NCBI GenBank assembly: GCA_015075275.1
Contig: JABTUU010000001.1
Location: 868,001-932,000 of the forward strand
Source: Anaerolineales bacterium
Lineage (GTDB): Bacteria > Chloroflexota > Anaerolineae > Anaerolineales > Villigracilaceae
Reading direction: 5' to 3'
Length of the DNA stretch: 64,000 nt
This document shows, one piece after another, positions 52,081-60,668 of this stretch (positions within the stretch are counted from its first letter, which is position 1; every line of letters starts with the position of its first letter). The notes under the pieces are model-generated. The model had not been told where the DNA came from. It made no database searches and saw only the letters and a list, made by a program, of their open reading frames with translations. The translations under genes and the position numbers were made by a program.

Positions 52081-54261
52081 TTAGTTGGTCTCCTCGTTTT
52101 CGGAGGTCGCGTCGGCATCGCCTAGCACTTGGATGCTCACTTCGGTATCCGGCAACGCTTGTCCGATCTCGCGAACTGCGGCGCGCAGGATGGTTTCAAA
52201 GTCGCTCGACATGCCGATAGCCGTCGTGACTTGAGAAATCATCTGTTCGCGACTGGCGCGCACCCTAGCTTCCTCGTATAGCCGCGCGCTTTCCAATGAC
52301 GACGCCAGACGCTCTATCGCTAAGTTCAATAAGGCAATTGCCTTTTCTCCGTAACCCGGCTGAAGTTTTGCATGAACGACGCCGATGGTTTGTCCGCGGA
52401 ACTTAATGGGAATGGCGACTTCGTTGCGTTCCCCGGCTTCGTCAACGAGAACTTGATCTTCGCTTGCCAGCGCTTGCTTGCCCGCCGCCGGCAGGTTGGA
52501 GATTGGCTCGATGCGCACGTTGTCGAAGGTGTATCCGACGTTGCGGAGGCTTCCGCTTGCGAGGAATTTCTGCCAACCCGTGCCGGTAAATTGTCCGTAG
52601 ACTCGTTCGAGTTCGTTGAGCGTATTTGTTGATTCTTCCAGCAGGCGCGTTCGTTCGACCGCGCTGCCTAATTGACCAGCCAGCACCGACATCATTGAAA
52701 TATCCTCTTGGCTGAAGGCTCTTTCTTCCGCGCTGTGAATGTCGAGAATTCCAACTACGCGATCTTCCGCTTTGAGCGGTAGGACGAACTCCGAGCGCGT
52801 TTTAGGCAGGAATGAATTTGCCATCCAGGATGCGGCGGTCCAAGCCTCTGAAACGACTTGCAATTCGCCCGTTGACGCGACGCGCCCGACGATGTTGATA
52901 TCGCCTACTTGGATGCGATGTTTTTGCGGCGACGACGATATTTCGCCGGCTTCAGCCGCCAGAATCGCCTCTCTGTTGTCCACACTTAAGATGTAGACGC
53001 CCACATGGTAGTAATCAAAGCGTTCGAAGATGAGCTGAGCGGACTTTCGCAACATTCTATCGAGATGTTTTTCGGCGGTGACCGTTTGCGAAATTTCTGC
53101 GGCGATTCGCAAGCGGTGCGATTGATCTTCCACATGGCGGGTGCGTTCAGCGACGCGTTGTTCCAGCGTGGCGATTGCGTTTTTGATCTGCGCAGCCATG
53201 CGGTTGAACGCATCCACCAAGACGCCGATCTCGCCGCTTCGCGCTGTGACGGGAATATAAGATATTGCGGCGCCTTCGGATAGTTCGGAGGCGGCGACCG
53301 TCAGAGTGTGAATTGGCTGCAACATGCGATGAATTGTTAAGTAAAGCCAAGCCAGAGTGAGGAGCAAAAGAACGATACTGACCGTCGCCACAAAGACGAT
53401 CCGCTGAAACAGTATGGCGGATAGATGAGTGTGGTTGTGAAGAATGTCTACAACGCCGATGATCTTCCCTGAGAAATCGTAGAGCGGTGCGGAAAGCAGC
53501 GCGTAACTTAGATTGCCTTGATGAGGATGCGTGATGGCGAAAGAGCCGCGTAAGGCGTTGGCATAATTCTCGGGCGTGTTGGTAATGGAGGCTCCGCTTG
53601 TGCGCGCCACGATCAGCAACGCGCCGTCTAAAACAGATTCGGCTGTCGCGTTCGGCGCTAGATCTTTTGAGAGCAAGATGCTCCAGTCCGTGTCATACGT
53701 TTTTTGCAAGCCCGTAAGCGTAGATGCGTCTATTCCGATCTGATATTCGATGATTCCGAGATAAGCGCCCTGATAGAACGAAGGCGCGACTCCGCGAACG
53801 ATCAATTTGCCGCCTTCGACGTCCAGTCCTGCGGCGGCGACACGTTGATTGTCGGCGAGCATAGCCGGGAACTCGGAGACTTGATCGTTTGAAGAAGAAG
53901 AGTCCGCGTCGAAAAGCAATAAGCCGTCTGCTGCGAAGAAACGATTCGCGATGACGTGCGCGTTTGTTTCTTGTAGAGCGAGGTACCCCGGCGTTACAAG
54001 TTCGCTTAGTGCGGCGCGGTCGCGTTTTGCAAAGGCTTGTTGGATGGCAGGGTTATCGGCGGCGGTCGTGGCTAGGGCGAGCGCTGTTTGTTGCCTGAGT
54101 GCGAGCTCAGCCTGAAATGAATTTTCAATGGCGGTAATACTGCGTTCTTCGGCGGCGACGAAAGCGTTCTGAAGATTGTTGTAGAAAAAGACAAGCAACC
54201 CTGCAATGAGAATGCTGAGTAGAAACGCGATTGTGATGACAAGTCTGCGAACGAGCGTCAT
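52081..54261 (-). CDS. CACHE-HAMP-GAF sensor without output domain (array gene 4)
   Basis: A 726-residue protein. The N-terminal helix (about 8-28) and a second at about 285-308 flank an extracytoplasmic domain with NPAIQQAFAKRDRAALSEL and PGYLALQETN, typical of dCACHE_3-type sensors. HAMP (HRMLQPIHTLTVAASELSEG) and a coiled coil (LEQRVAERTRHVEDQ) lead to GAF (FDYYHVGVYILSVDNREAIL), a shortened GAF (GYTFDNVRIEPI onward) and the tail. In this GAF the ALDVG region is replaced by VVSEAWTAASWMANSFLPKTR. Its ATG overlaps the upstream stop by 4 nt. No kinase or MCP signalling domain follows. Confidence 0.85.
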   Translation of the reverse strand: MTLVRRLVITIAFLLSILIAGLLVFFYNNLQNAFVAAEERSITAIENSFQAELALRQQTALALATTAADNPAIQQAFAKRDRAALSELVTPGYLALQETNAHVIANRFFAADGLLLFDADSSSSNDQVSEFPAMLADNQRVAAAGLDVEGGKLIVRGVAPSFYQGAYLGIIEYQIGIDASTLTGLQKTYDTDWSILLSKDLAPNATAESVLDGALLIVARTSGASITNTPENYANALRGSFAITHPHQGNLSYALLSAPLYDFSGKIIGVVDILHNHTHLSAILFQRIVFVATVSIVLLLLTLAWLYLTIHRMLQPIHTLTVAASELSEGAAISYIPVTARSGEIGVLVDAFNRMAAQIKNAIATLEQRVAERTRHVEDQSHRLRIAAEISQTVTAEKHLDRMLRKSAQLIFERFDYYHVGVYILSVDNREAILAAEAGEISSSPQKHRIQVGDINIVGRVASTGELQVVSEAWTAASWMANSFLPKTRSEFVLPLKAEDRVVGILDIHSAEERAFSQEDISMMSVLAGQLGSAVERTRLLEESTNTLNELERVYGQFTGTGWQKFLASGSLRNVGYTFDNVRIEPISNLPAAGKQALASEDQVLVDEAGERNEVAIPIKFRGQTIGVVHAKLQPGYGEKAIALLNLAIERLASSLESARLYEEARVRASREQMISQVTTAIGMSSDFETILRAAVREIGQALPDTEVSIQVLGDADATSENEETN

Positions 54262-56117
54262 GAGCCGTTCCTTCTTGTTAAGTTTTGACTCTTTGGCGCT
54301 TCAGGATCGGTGAGATTGCCAACGTAGACGCTGGCTTCTTTCATGCCGGGCAATTGGGCTAATTCGCGCGCGGCGATTTGCAGCAGAGAGTCCAGATCGA
54401 ACGCTTGGCTGAAGCGATAGGCAAGTTCGCTGATGGTCTTTTCTTGTTCTGCGCGTTGCGTCGCTTCTTCCAGAAGGCGTACGCTGTCCGCCGCTAACCC
54501 GATCTGTGTCGCGATCTCGCTTACGATTCCTTCATCGTGCTTGCCCCAAGGCGCATCGCCTTTGCGCGCGATAGATATGCTCCCAATGGCTTGTCCGCGC
54601 AACAGAATTGGAATAGAGAGGGCGTTCGGCTCGATAGTCTGGGCTTTCTCAGGGCGTAAGCCGAAGGGCGTGTATGTGACCGTTGATCGCCCCGTTTTTA
54701 ATTTCTGCGACCAAGCTTCGTGCGTGCGGATGGACATCAGCGCCTCGACCTGGCTGAGAGTGGCGCGCGCTTCTGCGAATAGCTGTGCTTTTTCAATGGC
54801 GACCGCTATTTGATTCGCCAACGTTTCTAGAACGCCAACGTCTTGCATGGTGAATGCGCTGGGCGCCTCCGATTGAATGTCCAGAACGCCTAGCAATTGA
54901 CCGTGGACAGTTAAGGGTAAGGCCACTTCGGAACGGGTGAGGGGTAGATCGGGGTTGTTGAAGAAAACAGCGTCGGCGCCTACGTCGAGAGCGATGCGGC
55001 TCTTTTTCTGCGCAGCGACATACCCAACAATGCCTTGCGTCCCGACTTTCATAGCATATCCGCGCTGCGCCATCCGCAGACCGCCTTCGGAGGAAGCGGC
55101 TAGCAACACCACCTGATCGCCGGTTTCATTGATGAGGAAAACGCCGGCGTGGTAAAAGCCGAACTGGCTGGTGATGAGGTTGACGGCGGCGTTGAGCAGA
55201 GCAGAAAGTTCTTGCTCTTCCGCGGTCTGGCGCGCGATGAACGATGCGGCGCGAAGTTGTTCGGTTCGGCGCGTGAGGTCTTCGGTTCGTTCGGCAACGC
55301 GATTCTCTAAATTGGCGATCAGCCCGTGCAGATTCGTCGCCATAGTGTTTAGATTTACAGCAAATTCCGCCAGCTCGCGCGTTCCGGGAATTTCCACAAT
55401 GCGATGAGTAAGTTCCCCGCCGCTGATGCGGTTGATTGCCGATGTAAGCTTTACGATAGGTTTCGTTAGATAGCCTGCGAGGAGGTAGCTTGCCAGAATA
55501 ATCAATAGACCGGCGACGAAGTCCACAAGTAGTATTCGAATAAGATAAGCGCGCTCTTGGGCGCGTATCGTGTCAACGGTAATGTCTACCCCCAGTACGC
55601 CGACGCGTTGTCCGTCCGAGTTGAAAATAGGCGTGTAGGCGGAGAGGAACGAGCCGTACTCGTCCGTATAGTAATCGGGCTCAAGAATTACGCCGTTCAT
55701 CGTGTCGAAGTTTTCGAGCAGGGTGGGACCAGGTTCCTCGTAGCGCAGTCCGTAAGGCGAGTAGCCGTCTTCGTTTGGCAATGCGCCGTCAACGACGAAG
55801 TACACGCCTTGCTCGTCTTTACGCATGGTGTAAACCCACTTTAGCTCCGAGTCTGAGCCGCGAATTTTTAAGTTTTGCGCTTGAATAATTTGAAAGTTCT
55901 CGTCGTTCTCTGCGTGGACGTTTTGGAATAAGTCGCCATTCTGTTGCAACCCAGCCAGCGCGGCAATGTTGGTAAGACGATGTCGTAATGCGTTTTGCGC
56001 TTCTGTGCGAAAGTTTCTATAAAGCGCGAAGGATATGCCGGCGGCAAATAATATGGTCAGCGCGGTTAATGCGAAAGTGAGGCGGGCTCGAATAGTTGGG
56101 TAGCGGCGATTCTCCAT
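54258..56117 (-). CDS. Single-CACHE-like HAMP-GAF sensor without output domain (array gene 3)
   Basis: A 619-residue protein with membrane helices at about 14-32 and 195-218 around an extracytoplasmic domain of about 160 residues. That domain includes WVYTMRKDEQGVYFVVDG and AYTPIFNSDGQRVGVLGVD, the last being a typical CACHE ending. HAMP (LTKPIVKLTSAINRISGGE), a coiled coil (LENRVAERTEDLTRR), GAF (FGFYHAGVFLINETGDQVVL) and a shortened GAF with LSIPILLRGQAIGSISI follow. The usual tail is present but more diverged (EKTISELAYRFSQA). GAF motif ALDVGADAVFFNNPDLP is intact. Its stop overlaps the next ATG. Confidence 0.85.
   Translation of the reverse strand: MENRRYPTIRARLTFALTALTILFAAGISFALYRNFRTEAQNALRHRLTNIAALAGLQQNGDLFQNVHAENDENFQIIQAQNLKIRGSDSELKWVYTMRKDEQGVYFVVDGALPNEDGYSPYGLRYEEPGPTLLENFDTMNGVILEPDYYTDEYGSFLSAYTPIFNSDGQRVGVLGVDITVDTIRAQERAYLIRILLVDFVAGLLIILASYLLAGYLTKPIVKLTSAINRISGGELTHRIVEIPGTRELAEFAVNLNTMATNLHGLIANLENRVAERTEDLTRRTEQLRAASFIARQTAEEQELSALLNAAVNLITSQFGFYHAGVFLINETGDQVVLLAASSEGGLRMAQRGYAMKVGTQGIVGYVAAQKKSRIALDVGADAVFFNNPDLPLTRSEVALPLTVHGQLLGVLDIQSEAPSAFTMQDVGVLETLANQIAVAIEKAQLFAEARATLSQVEALMSIRTHEAWSQKLKTGRSTVTYTPFGLRPEKAQTIEPNALSIPILLRGQAIGSISIARKGDAPWGKHDEGIVSEIATQIGLAADSVRLLEEATQRAEQEKTISELAYRFSQAFDLDSLLQIAARELAQLPGMKEASVYVGNLTDPEAPKSQNLTRRNGS
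54947..54997. repeat. Partner copy of the 51-bp array block
   Basis: Nearly identical to 47652-47702 (about four differences by eye), in the same orientation, 7.3 kb apart. Confidence 0.7.
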
Positions 56118-56120
56118 GAA

Positions 56121-58058
56121 TTATCCGCCCTCGTCAATCTTAAGCTCGATCGTGGCGTGCGAAGCGTCTAGCAATCTGCCGAGTTCTTTCGCGGCGGTTT
56201 GTAAGATGGCGTCAATGGTTGCGGACGACCAGATCTTTGCGTTGATGCTTGCAATCGTGCGTTCGCGCAATGCCGTTTGACGCGATTCGTTGACGAGCCT
56301 GGCGTTTTCAAGCGCCACGGCGGCTTGATCTGCAACGGCATTAACTAGATTCTCCTGCTCTGGCGTCCATTCTTCGGGGTTTGCGAGACGAATATAGCCT
56401 AAAATTTGCTCTCGCAAACTGATCGGAATTTCGACTTGCTTCTCGCCGAGACCGCTTTCATCGCCTATGCCGTATTCTAAATTTTCTGTAGATTGAACAA
56501 ACTCGCTCCAACTGGAGAGAAGATACTGGCGTTGAGTCGCGCGCATCTCTTGCAGATTTTCTTGCGCTTCCTGGAAGAGTCGCGCGTTTTCGAGTGCGAT
56601 CGCTACATGGTTTGCCATGGCTTGCATTGTGCGGATCGTATCGGGACCGAAATCCGATTCCTTGGTAGATTGAACATCAAGCGCGCCTAGAACCCGTTCG
56701 CCAACCAACAGCGGTAAAGCGATCTCGGATTGAGTGCGCGGTAAGAACGGGTTGTCGAAACGCTCCTGCTCTTGAAACGCAATTTGCGCGATTTTAGGCG
56801 ATCGATCTCGGATCGCGCCGCCGACCATACTTTTGCCGGCGACCTCGTGCCGTTGGCGGTTTTGAATAAGCAGCTTTCCCGGCTCGCCCGTCGCTGCGCG
56901 AATTTCAGCCCATTTTTCGCTAGGATCGAGAAGGTAAATTGCGGCGAAGTAATAACCGAATCGATCGGTAAACAGGTTGATCACGCGATTTAGAAGTCCG
57001 TTCGGGTCGAGGCTGGAAGAAGCGACTTGCCCGACTTCATTAGAGGCTTCGAGCAACTCGGTCCGCTCCGCCACTTTTTGCTCCAATGTATTTTGAAGAG
57101 CCTCAAGGCGTTCTACCATGTGATTAAAGTGCATGGCGACGAGTCCCAGCTCGTCTGTGGCGCTGATGGCGGCACGCGCCGACAAGTCGCCCTGTTCCAC
57201 TTTGCTAAAGGTTTCGATCAATCCGCGGATCGGATTTGAAATAGACCTTGAGACGTAATACGAATAACCGACTCCGAGGATAAGCGTAAGCGCGCTGAAT
57301 AAAATGGTTTGGTTGCGCAAATCTTGAAAAACATCAATTGAACTGACTTCAGCGAAGAGAATGCGAACGGCTTGTTTATAGCCGATCGGCGCGATGAGCA
57401 ACACGCCGATGAGGATTGTCGCGAGAATTAACAGAAGGAACTTGCTCTCGACCAATGCGCCTGCGCGTCCTTCGCGTTGCGATTTGAAATCGGCGGGAAC
57501 TAACGCCAGTCTGAATGGAAGCGTGGCGCGCTCCATTAGTAGAATGGAAAAGACTGTCTGACCTAAAATTGCCGCAGCGCCTCCGAAGAGAAAGTAATAT
57601 GGATTAGGCGAGGCGATCGGGTTGAGGAAAACGGAAGAAAGCTCCTGGCTTTGTCTATTCAGGATGATCCAGACCGGCAGAAGAACGGTTGCGAAGAAAA
57701 TTGCCGCGGAAGAAATTCCGAAACGGACGGTAAAGCTGGTGATTTCGCGCCATGCGCCCAACTCTACATTAGAATCTTGGACGGCGGATCCGCTTGCGAT
57801 TTGATCGAGGCGCTTCCGCAAACGTTTTGAAATGCGCCAACCGAGCAGCGTTGTTAAGGCGAAACCGAGGACGGATAACGCCAGCGTGATATAGGCTGTG
57901 CTTTGTTTTATTACATCGTCTAATCCGATGTTGAATAGGATGGATAATGCGCCCGGTAGCGCTCCGATTACCGCAACGAGCTCCGTTAAGATGAACGCCA
58001 ATATAAACCCGCGACCGTTTTGACGCTTTATTACAGACGAAATGGGCGCTCTATTCAT
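56121..58058 (-). CDS. Six-TM HAMP-GAF sensor without output domain (array gene 2)
   Basis: A 645-residue protein from MNRAPISSVIKRQNGRGF. The frame open to 58283 upstream is the shadow of the previous gene and is rejected. About six membrane helices, arranged in two groups of similar order (as in 6TM-HAMP cyclases), end at HAMP (SNPIRGLIETFSKVEQGDL, ELGLVAMHFNHMVERL). The cytoplasmic part is coiled coil, GAF (FGYYFAAIYLLDPSEKWAEI), a shortened GAF (VEIPISLREQILGYIRLA) and the tail ERTIASINAKIWSS. It combines features of both subtypes in the array. Its ATG overlaps the upstream stop by 8 nt. Confidence 0.83.
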   Translation of the reverse strand: MNRAPISSVIKRQNGRGFILAFILTELVAVIGALPGALSILFNIGLDDVIKQSTAYITLALSVLGFALTTLLGWRISKRLRKRLDQIASGSAVQDSNVELGAWREITSFTVRFGISSAAIFFATVLLPVWIILNRQSQELSSVFLNPIASPNPYYFLFGGAAAILGQTVFSILLMERATLPFRLALVPADFKSQREGRAGALVESKFLLLILATILIGVLLIAPIGYKQAVRILFAEVSSIDVFQDLRNQTILFSALTLILGVGYSYYVSRSISNPIRGLIETFSKVEQGDLSARAAISATDELGLVAMHFNHMVERLEALQNTLEQKVAERTELLEASNEVGQVASSSLDPNGLLNRVINLFTDRFGYYFAAIYLLDPSEKWAEIRAATGEPGKLLIQNRQRHEVAGKSMVGGAIRDRSPKIAQIAFQEQERFDNPFLPRTQSEIALPLLVGERVLGALDVQSTKESDFGPDTIRTMQAMANHVAIALENARLFQEAQENLQEMRATQRQYLLSSWSEFVQSTENLEYGIGDESGLGEKQVEIPISLREQILGYIRLANPEEWTPEQENLVNAVADQAAVALENARLVNESRQTALRERTIASINAKIWSSATIDAILQTAAKELGRLLDASHATIELKIDEGG

Positions 58059-60162
58059 GCCCGCCTCCGATGGAATGCGTCGCAGTATTTGCATCCGTCC
58101 CGAGTGTGATGCGCGTCCCGCTTGCGCCCAGTGCGCGCATGAGTTCGCTGGCGGTGGTCGCCAGGATAGTTTGAATGTCGGTTGTGCGGCGAATCTTGTC
58201 GGTGATCTCGAAGATGACGCGCTCGCGTTCGACCTGCGAACGCACTTGTTCAAGTAGACGCGCGTTAGCGATGACGGCGGCAAGACTGCCGCCTAACGTC
58301 CCAAGCAATTCCTCATCGTTGTCTGTGTATGCCGCGATTTTCTCGCTTTCTACGTTTAACACTCCCAGTATCTCGCCTCGATAGAGCAACGGGATCGCCA
58401 GCTCTGATCGAACCTCGGTATTGCCTTCGATGTAGCGCGAATCCTGTTGAACGTCGTCAATTCGCAAGGTGCGACCATGCAAGGCGCTCCAGCCTGCAAT
58501 CCCGCTGCCGAGAGGGAATACTTGTTGGTAGATATCTTCTCCATATCCTGCGGCGGCTTTTACTTCCAGCGCCTGAGTATTAGAGTTAAGCAGCAAGATG
58601 ATGATGCGATCGCCGCTGAGTGTAACCTGTAATCCGTTGACTGCCGCTTGCAAGGCTTCGTCCAGCGTTGCGCCAGATGCGACAGTGGCTGTGACGTGAT
58701 GCAATAACCTGTGTTGTGCGAGGCGCTCTTGCGTTTCGGCGAATAGTTCGGAGTTGGCGACCGCTACAGATAGCTGATCTGCCAGAATTTGCAGAATGCG
58801 TAAATTGTTTTGAGAGAACGCGTACAGTTGATCGCTGTGGACGTCGAGCGCGCCCAAGATGCGATCGCCCACTTTCAAGGCGAGCGCGGCTTCGGCTTTT
58901 GTTTCCGGTAGAGTTGGATGCGAAACGAACAGCGGATCGCGCGAGGTGTCGTTTACGATGAGCGCTTCGCCTTTCTCGACGACCGAACCGACAATAGATT
59001 TTGAGTCGACTTGGACTTGGTATTCCGAACGCTTGAGCGACGCTCCCGCTTCGCCTGTGGCTTCGCGCACGATCGCGAATTGACCGAGCGAATCCTTTAA
59101 GAAGATCGAAGCGTGATAGAAATTGAAACGCGCGCGAATTAACTCGACCGCTTTGCGAAGCAGTTCGTTGATGTCGAGTGAACTGCTGACGTCGCGGGCG
59201 ATTTCGGCGGCGGTTTCAAATTGCAGCGTCATTCGTTTGCTTTCCTCCAACAGGGTAACTGTATAAATAGCGTTGGCGACTTGGTTGGCGGTTTCGGCGG
59301 CAAAATGTAGATCAGCCTCGTTGAAGCTGTTCTCTTTGTCCATATCTTGAATGATAAGCGCGCCGATGGCTCTTCCACGCGCGAGCAACGGAACGCCCAG
59401 CCATGAGCGCGGGGGCTTGCCGGATATTTTCGCGCCCATAGCGACGACTTGCCTTGCGGTGTCTGAAACGATCATGAGCGGTTCGCGAGTGTGGATGAGT
59501 AAAGAAGTTAGACCTTCGCCGAGGGGGAAGGCTTCCAGCGTCGAGAGACGTCCTTCTTCGTATAAATAAGGCACATTAATCGAGTTTGTGTTTTCATCAT
59601 AAAGCGCGATGACGAAACTGTAATTGCCGATGACGTTTCGAATCTGGTTGTGGATGAGAGAGTAGAAGGCGCGTAAGTCGCTGACGGCGGCGGCGTTGGA
59701 AGAGAGTATGTCGAGCGCTTTGGCTTCGCGCGCGCGACGCGCGCTCTCTTCGGATTGAAGAGGCGCTGGAGCGGAAGCGGCGGCAACGATCGTTTCAAAC
59801 TGCAGCGCCTGCTGGCTGGCGGCGATCGCTTCGTTGCTGATCGGTTGCTGATCTCGCGTTCCGAGCATAAGCGCCCCTTTTAAGATTCCGTTCTCGAATG
59901 CTGGAATGAATACAGCCGATTCGCATTCAAAACGCTGCAAATACGCGTTCAGCGGCTTGAGCGGCGTTGTTTTTTCCACGCGCGCCGCACCGCTTCCCCA
60001 GATCGCTTCCATCTCGCGAATGCTTAGATCGTCGCTGAAAGGGAGCGCTTGCGGTTCCGACTCTTGCGGATCAAGGAAGTGGACAAGCCGCAGGCGGTCA
60101 GCGTTGACGATGAAAAAGGCGGTAACGAGGCGCGTAGTTCCTTCCGGTGTAGTTTTGCTCAT
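58051..60162 (-). CDS. Soluble four-GAF protein without output domain (array gene 1)
   Basis: About 703 residues with no membrane segment. Four GAF-like domains run in series: a diverged first (about 10-130), then about 150-305 (LDILSSNAAAVSDLRAFYS to NQVANAIYTV), 315-475 (FNFYHASIFLKDSLGQFAIV) and 480-640 (GDRIIILLLNSNTQALEV). The shared tail ERVIFEITDKIRRTTD and MRALGASGTRITL ends it. I took the first ATG (60162). A TTG at 60240 overlapping the receiver gene is possible. Residues coded further upstream are the shadow of that gene. As the only soluble member it could be a cytoplasmic adaptor between the membrane sensors and the kinase (inference). Confidence 0.8.
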   Translation of the reverse strand: MSKTTPEGTTRLVTAFFIVNADRLRLVHFLDPQESEPQALPFSDDLSIREMEAIWGSGAARVEKTTPLKPLNAYLQRFECESAVFIPAFENGILKGALMLGTRDQQPISNEAIAASQQALQFETIVAAASAPAPLQSEESARRAREAKALDILSSNAAAVSDLRAFYSLIHNQIRNVIGNYSFVIALYDENTNSINVPYLYEEGRLSTLEAFPLGEGLTSLLIHTREPLMIVSDTARQVVAMGAKISGKPPRSWLGVPLLARGRAIGALIIQDMDKENSFNEADLHFAAETANQVANAIYTVTLLEESKRMTLQFETAAEIARDVSSSLDINELLRKAVELIRARFNFYHASIFLKDSLGQFAIVREATGEAGASLKRSEYQVQVDSKSIVGSVVEKGEALIVNDTSRDPLFVSHPTLPETKAEAALALKVGDRILGALDVHSDQLYAFSQNNLRILQILADQLSVAVANSELFAETQERLAQHRLLHHVTATVASGATLDEALQAAVNGLQVTLSGDRIIILLLNSNTQALEVKAAAGYGEDIYQQVFPLGSGIAGWSALHGRTLRIDDVQQDSRYIEGNTEVRSELAIPLLYRGEILGVLNVESEKIAAYTDNDEELLGTLGGSLAAVIANARLLEQVRSQVERERVIFEITDKIRRTTDIQTILATTASELMRALGASGTRITLGTDANTATHSIGGGHE

Positions 60163-60224
60163 TGGCGTTTGATCTTCGATGAATTCGTCTCGGCTGGATT
60201 GCGCAACGCGACGCGCCTCATCTA

Positions 60225-60668
60225 TTAATTGAACTCCCAAACGGATTCGCCGTTTAAGATTCTGCGGATTTGGTCGGGAAATTTGTCGGGGTCGAGTGGT
60301 TTTCCGAGGAAACCGTCGAAGCCTGATTCGCGCGCTTTGTTTACTTGATCCGCGCTGGCTTCGGCGGTGACTGCGATGATCGGCGTGGACTTTAATTTCT
60401 CGGAAGCGCGAATCTTTTTTAGCGCGCCATAGCCGTCTTCGTATGGCAGGCGAATATCCATGAGAATTAAGTCGAGGCGCGAGAGTGTGTCCGCATATTC
60501 TACAACTTCGTAACCGGACGTTTTCCATTCGCAGTGAACGCCGAGGTAGCCGAGCATTCTTGCAATCAACACGAAGTTGGCGACGTTGTCTTCCACAACC
60601 AGCACGGTCGCATCTTTAGGTATGGATGGTTTGCGAATGGGCTGAGTGTCTAAAACGTTTTCAGGCAT
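60225..60668 (-). CDS. Stand-alone receiver protein (second of two)
   Basis: A 147-residue protein: a 20-residue N-terminal extension (MPENVLDTQPIRKPSIPKD) and one receiver with VVEDNVANFVLIA, the phospho-acceptor Asp in LILMDIRLPYEDG, Thr in IIAVTAEAS and Lys in GFLGKPLD. No output domain. GAGGAGA lies before the ATG, which overlaps the stop of the first receiver gene by 8 nt. EDN at the acidic pocket and the GFLGKPL ending are like the receivers of hybrid-kinase relays and DivK-type proteins. The likely phosphodonor is the hybrid kinase at the far end of the gene train. Confidence 0.88.
   Translation of the reverse strand: MPENVLDTQPIRKPSIPKDATVLVVEDNVANFVLIARMLGYLGVHCEWKTSGYEVVEYADTLSRLDLILMDIRLPYEDGYGALKKIRASEKLKSTPIIAVTAEASADQVNKARESGFDGFLGKPLDPDKFPDQIRRILNGESVWEFN

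Noticed and set aside
40960..58058. Regularly spaced similar DNA blocks suggesting a repeat array or CRISPR
   Set aside because: The spacing is about one gene (1.7-2.5 kb) and the blocks encode conserved GAF motifs. There are no short direct repeats with spacers.
58059..58283. 75-codon extension of the sensor ending at 56121
   Set aside because: It is the other-frame reading of the four-GAF gene. A proper ATG at 58058 overlaps the previous stop by 8 nt.
60241..60528. Long N-terminal extension of the four-GAF protein
   Set aside because: It covers the receiver gene 60225-60668 in another frame and is Arg/Ser-rich without domain sense.
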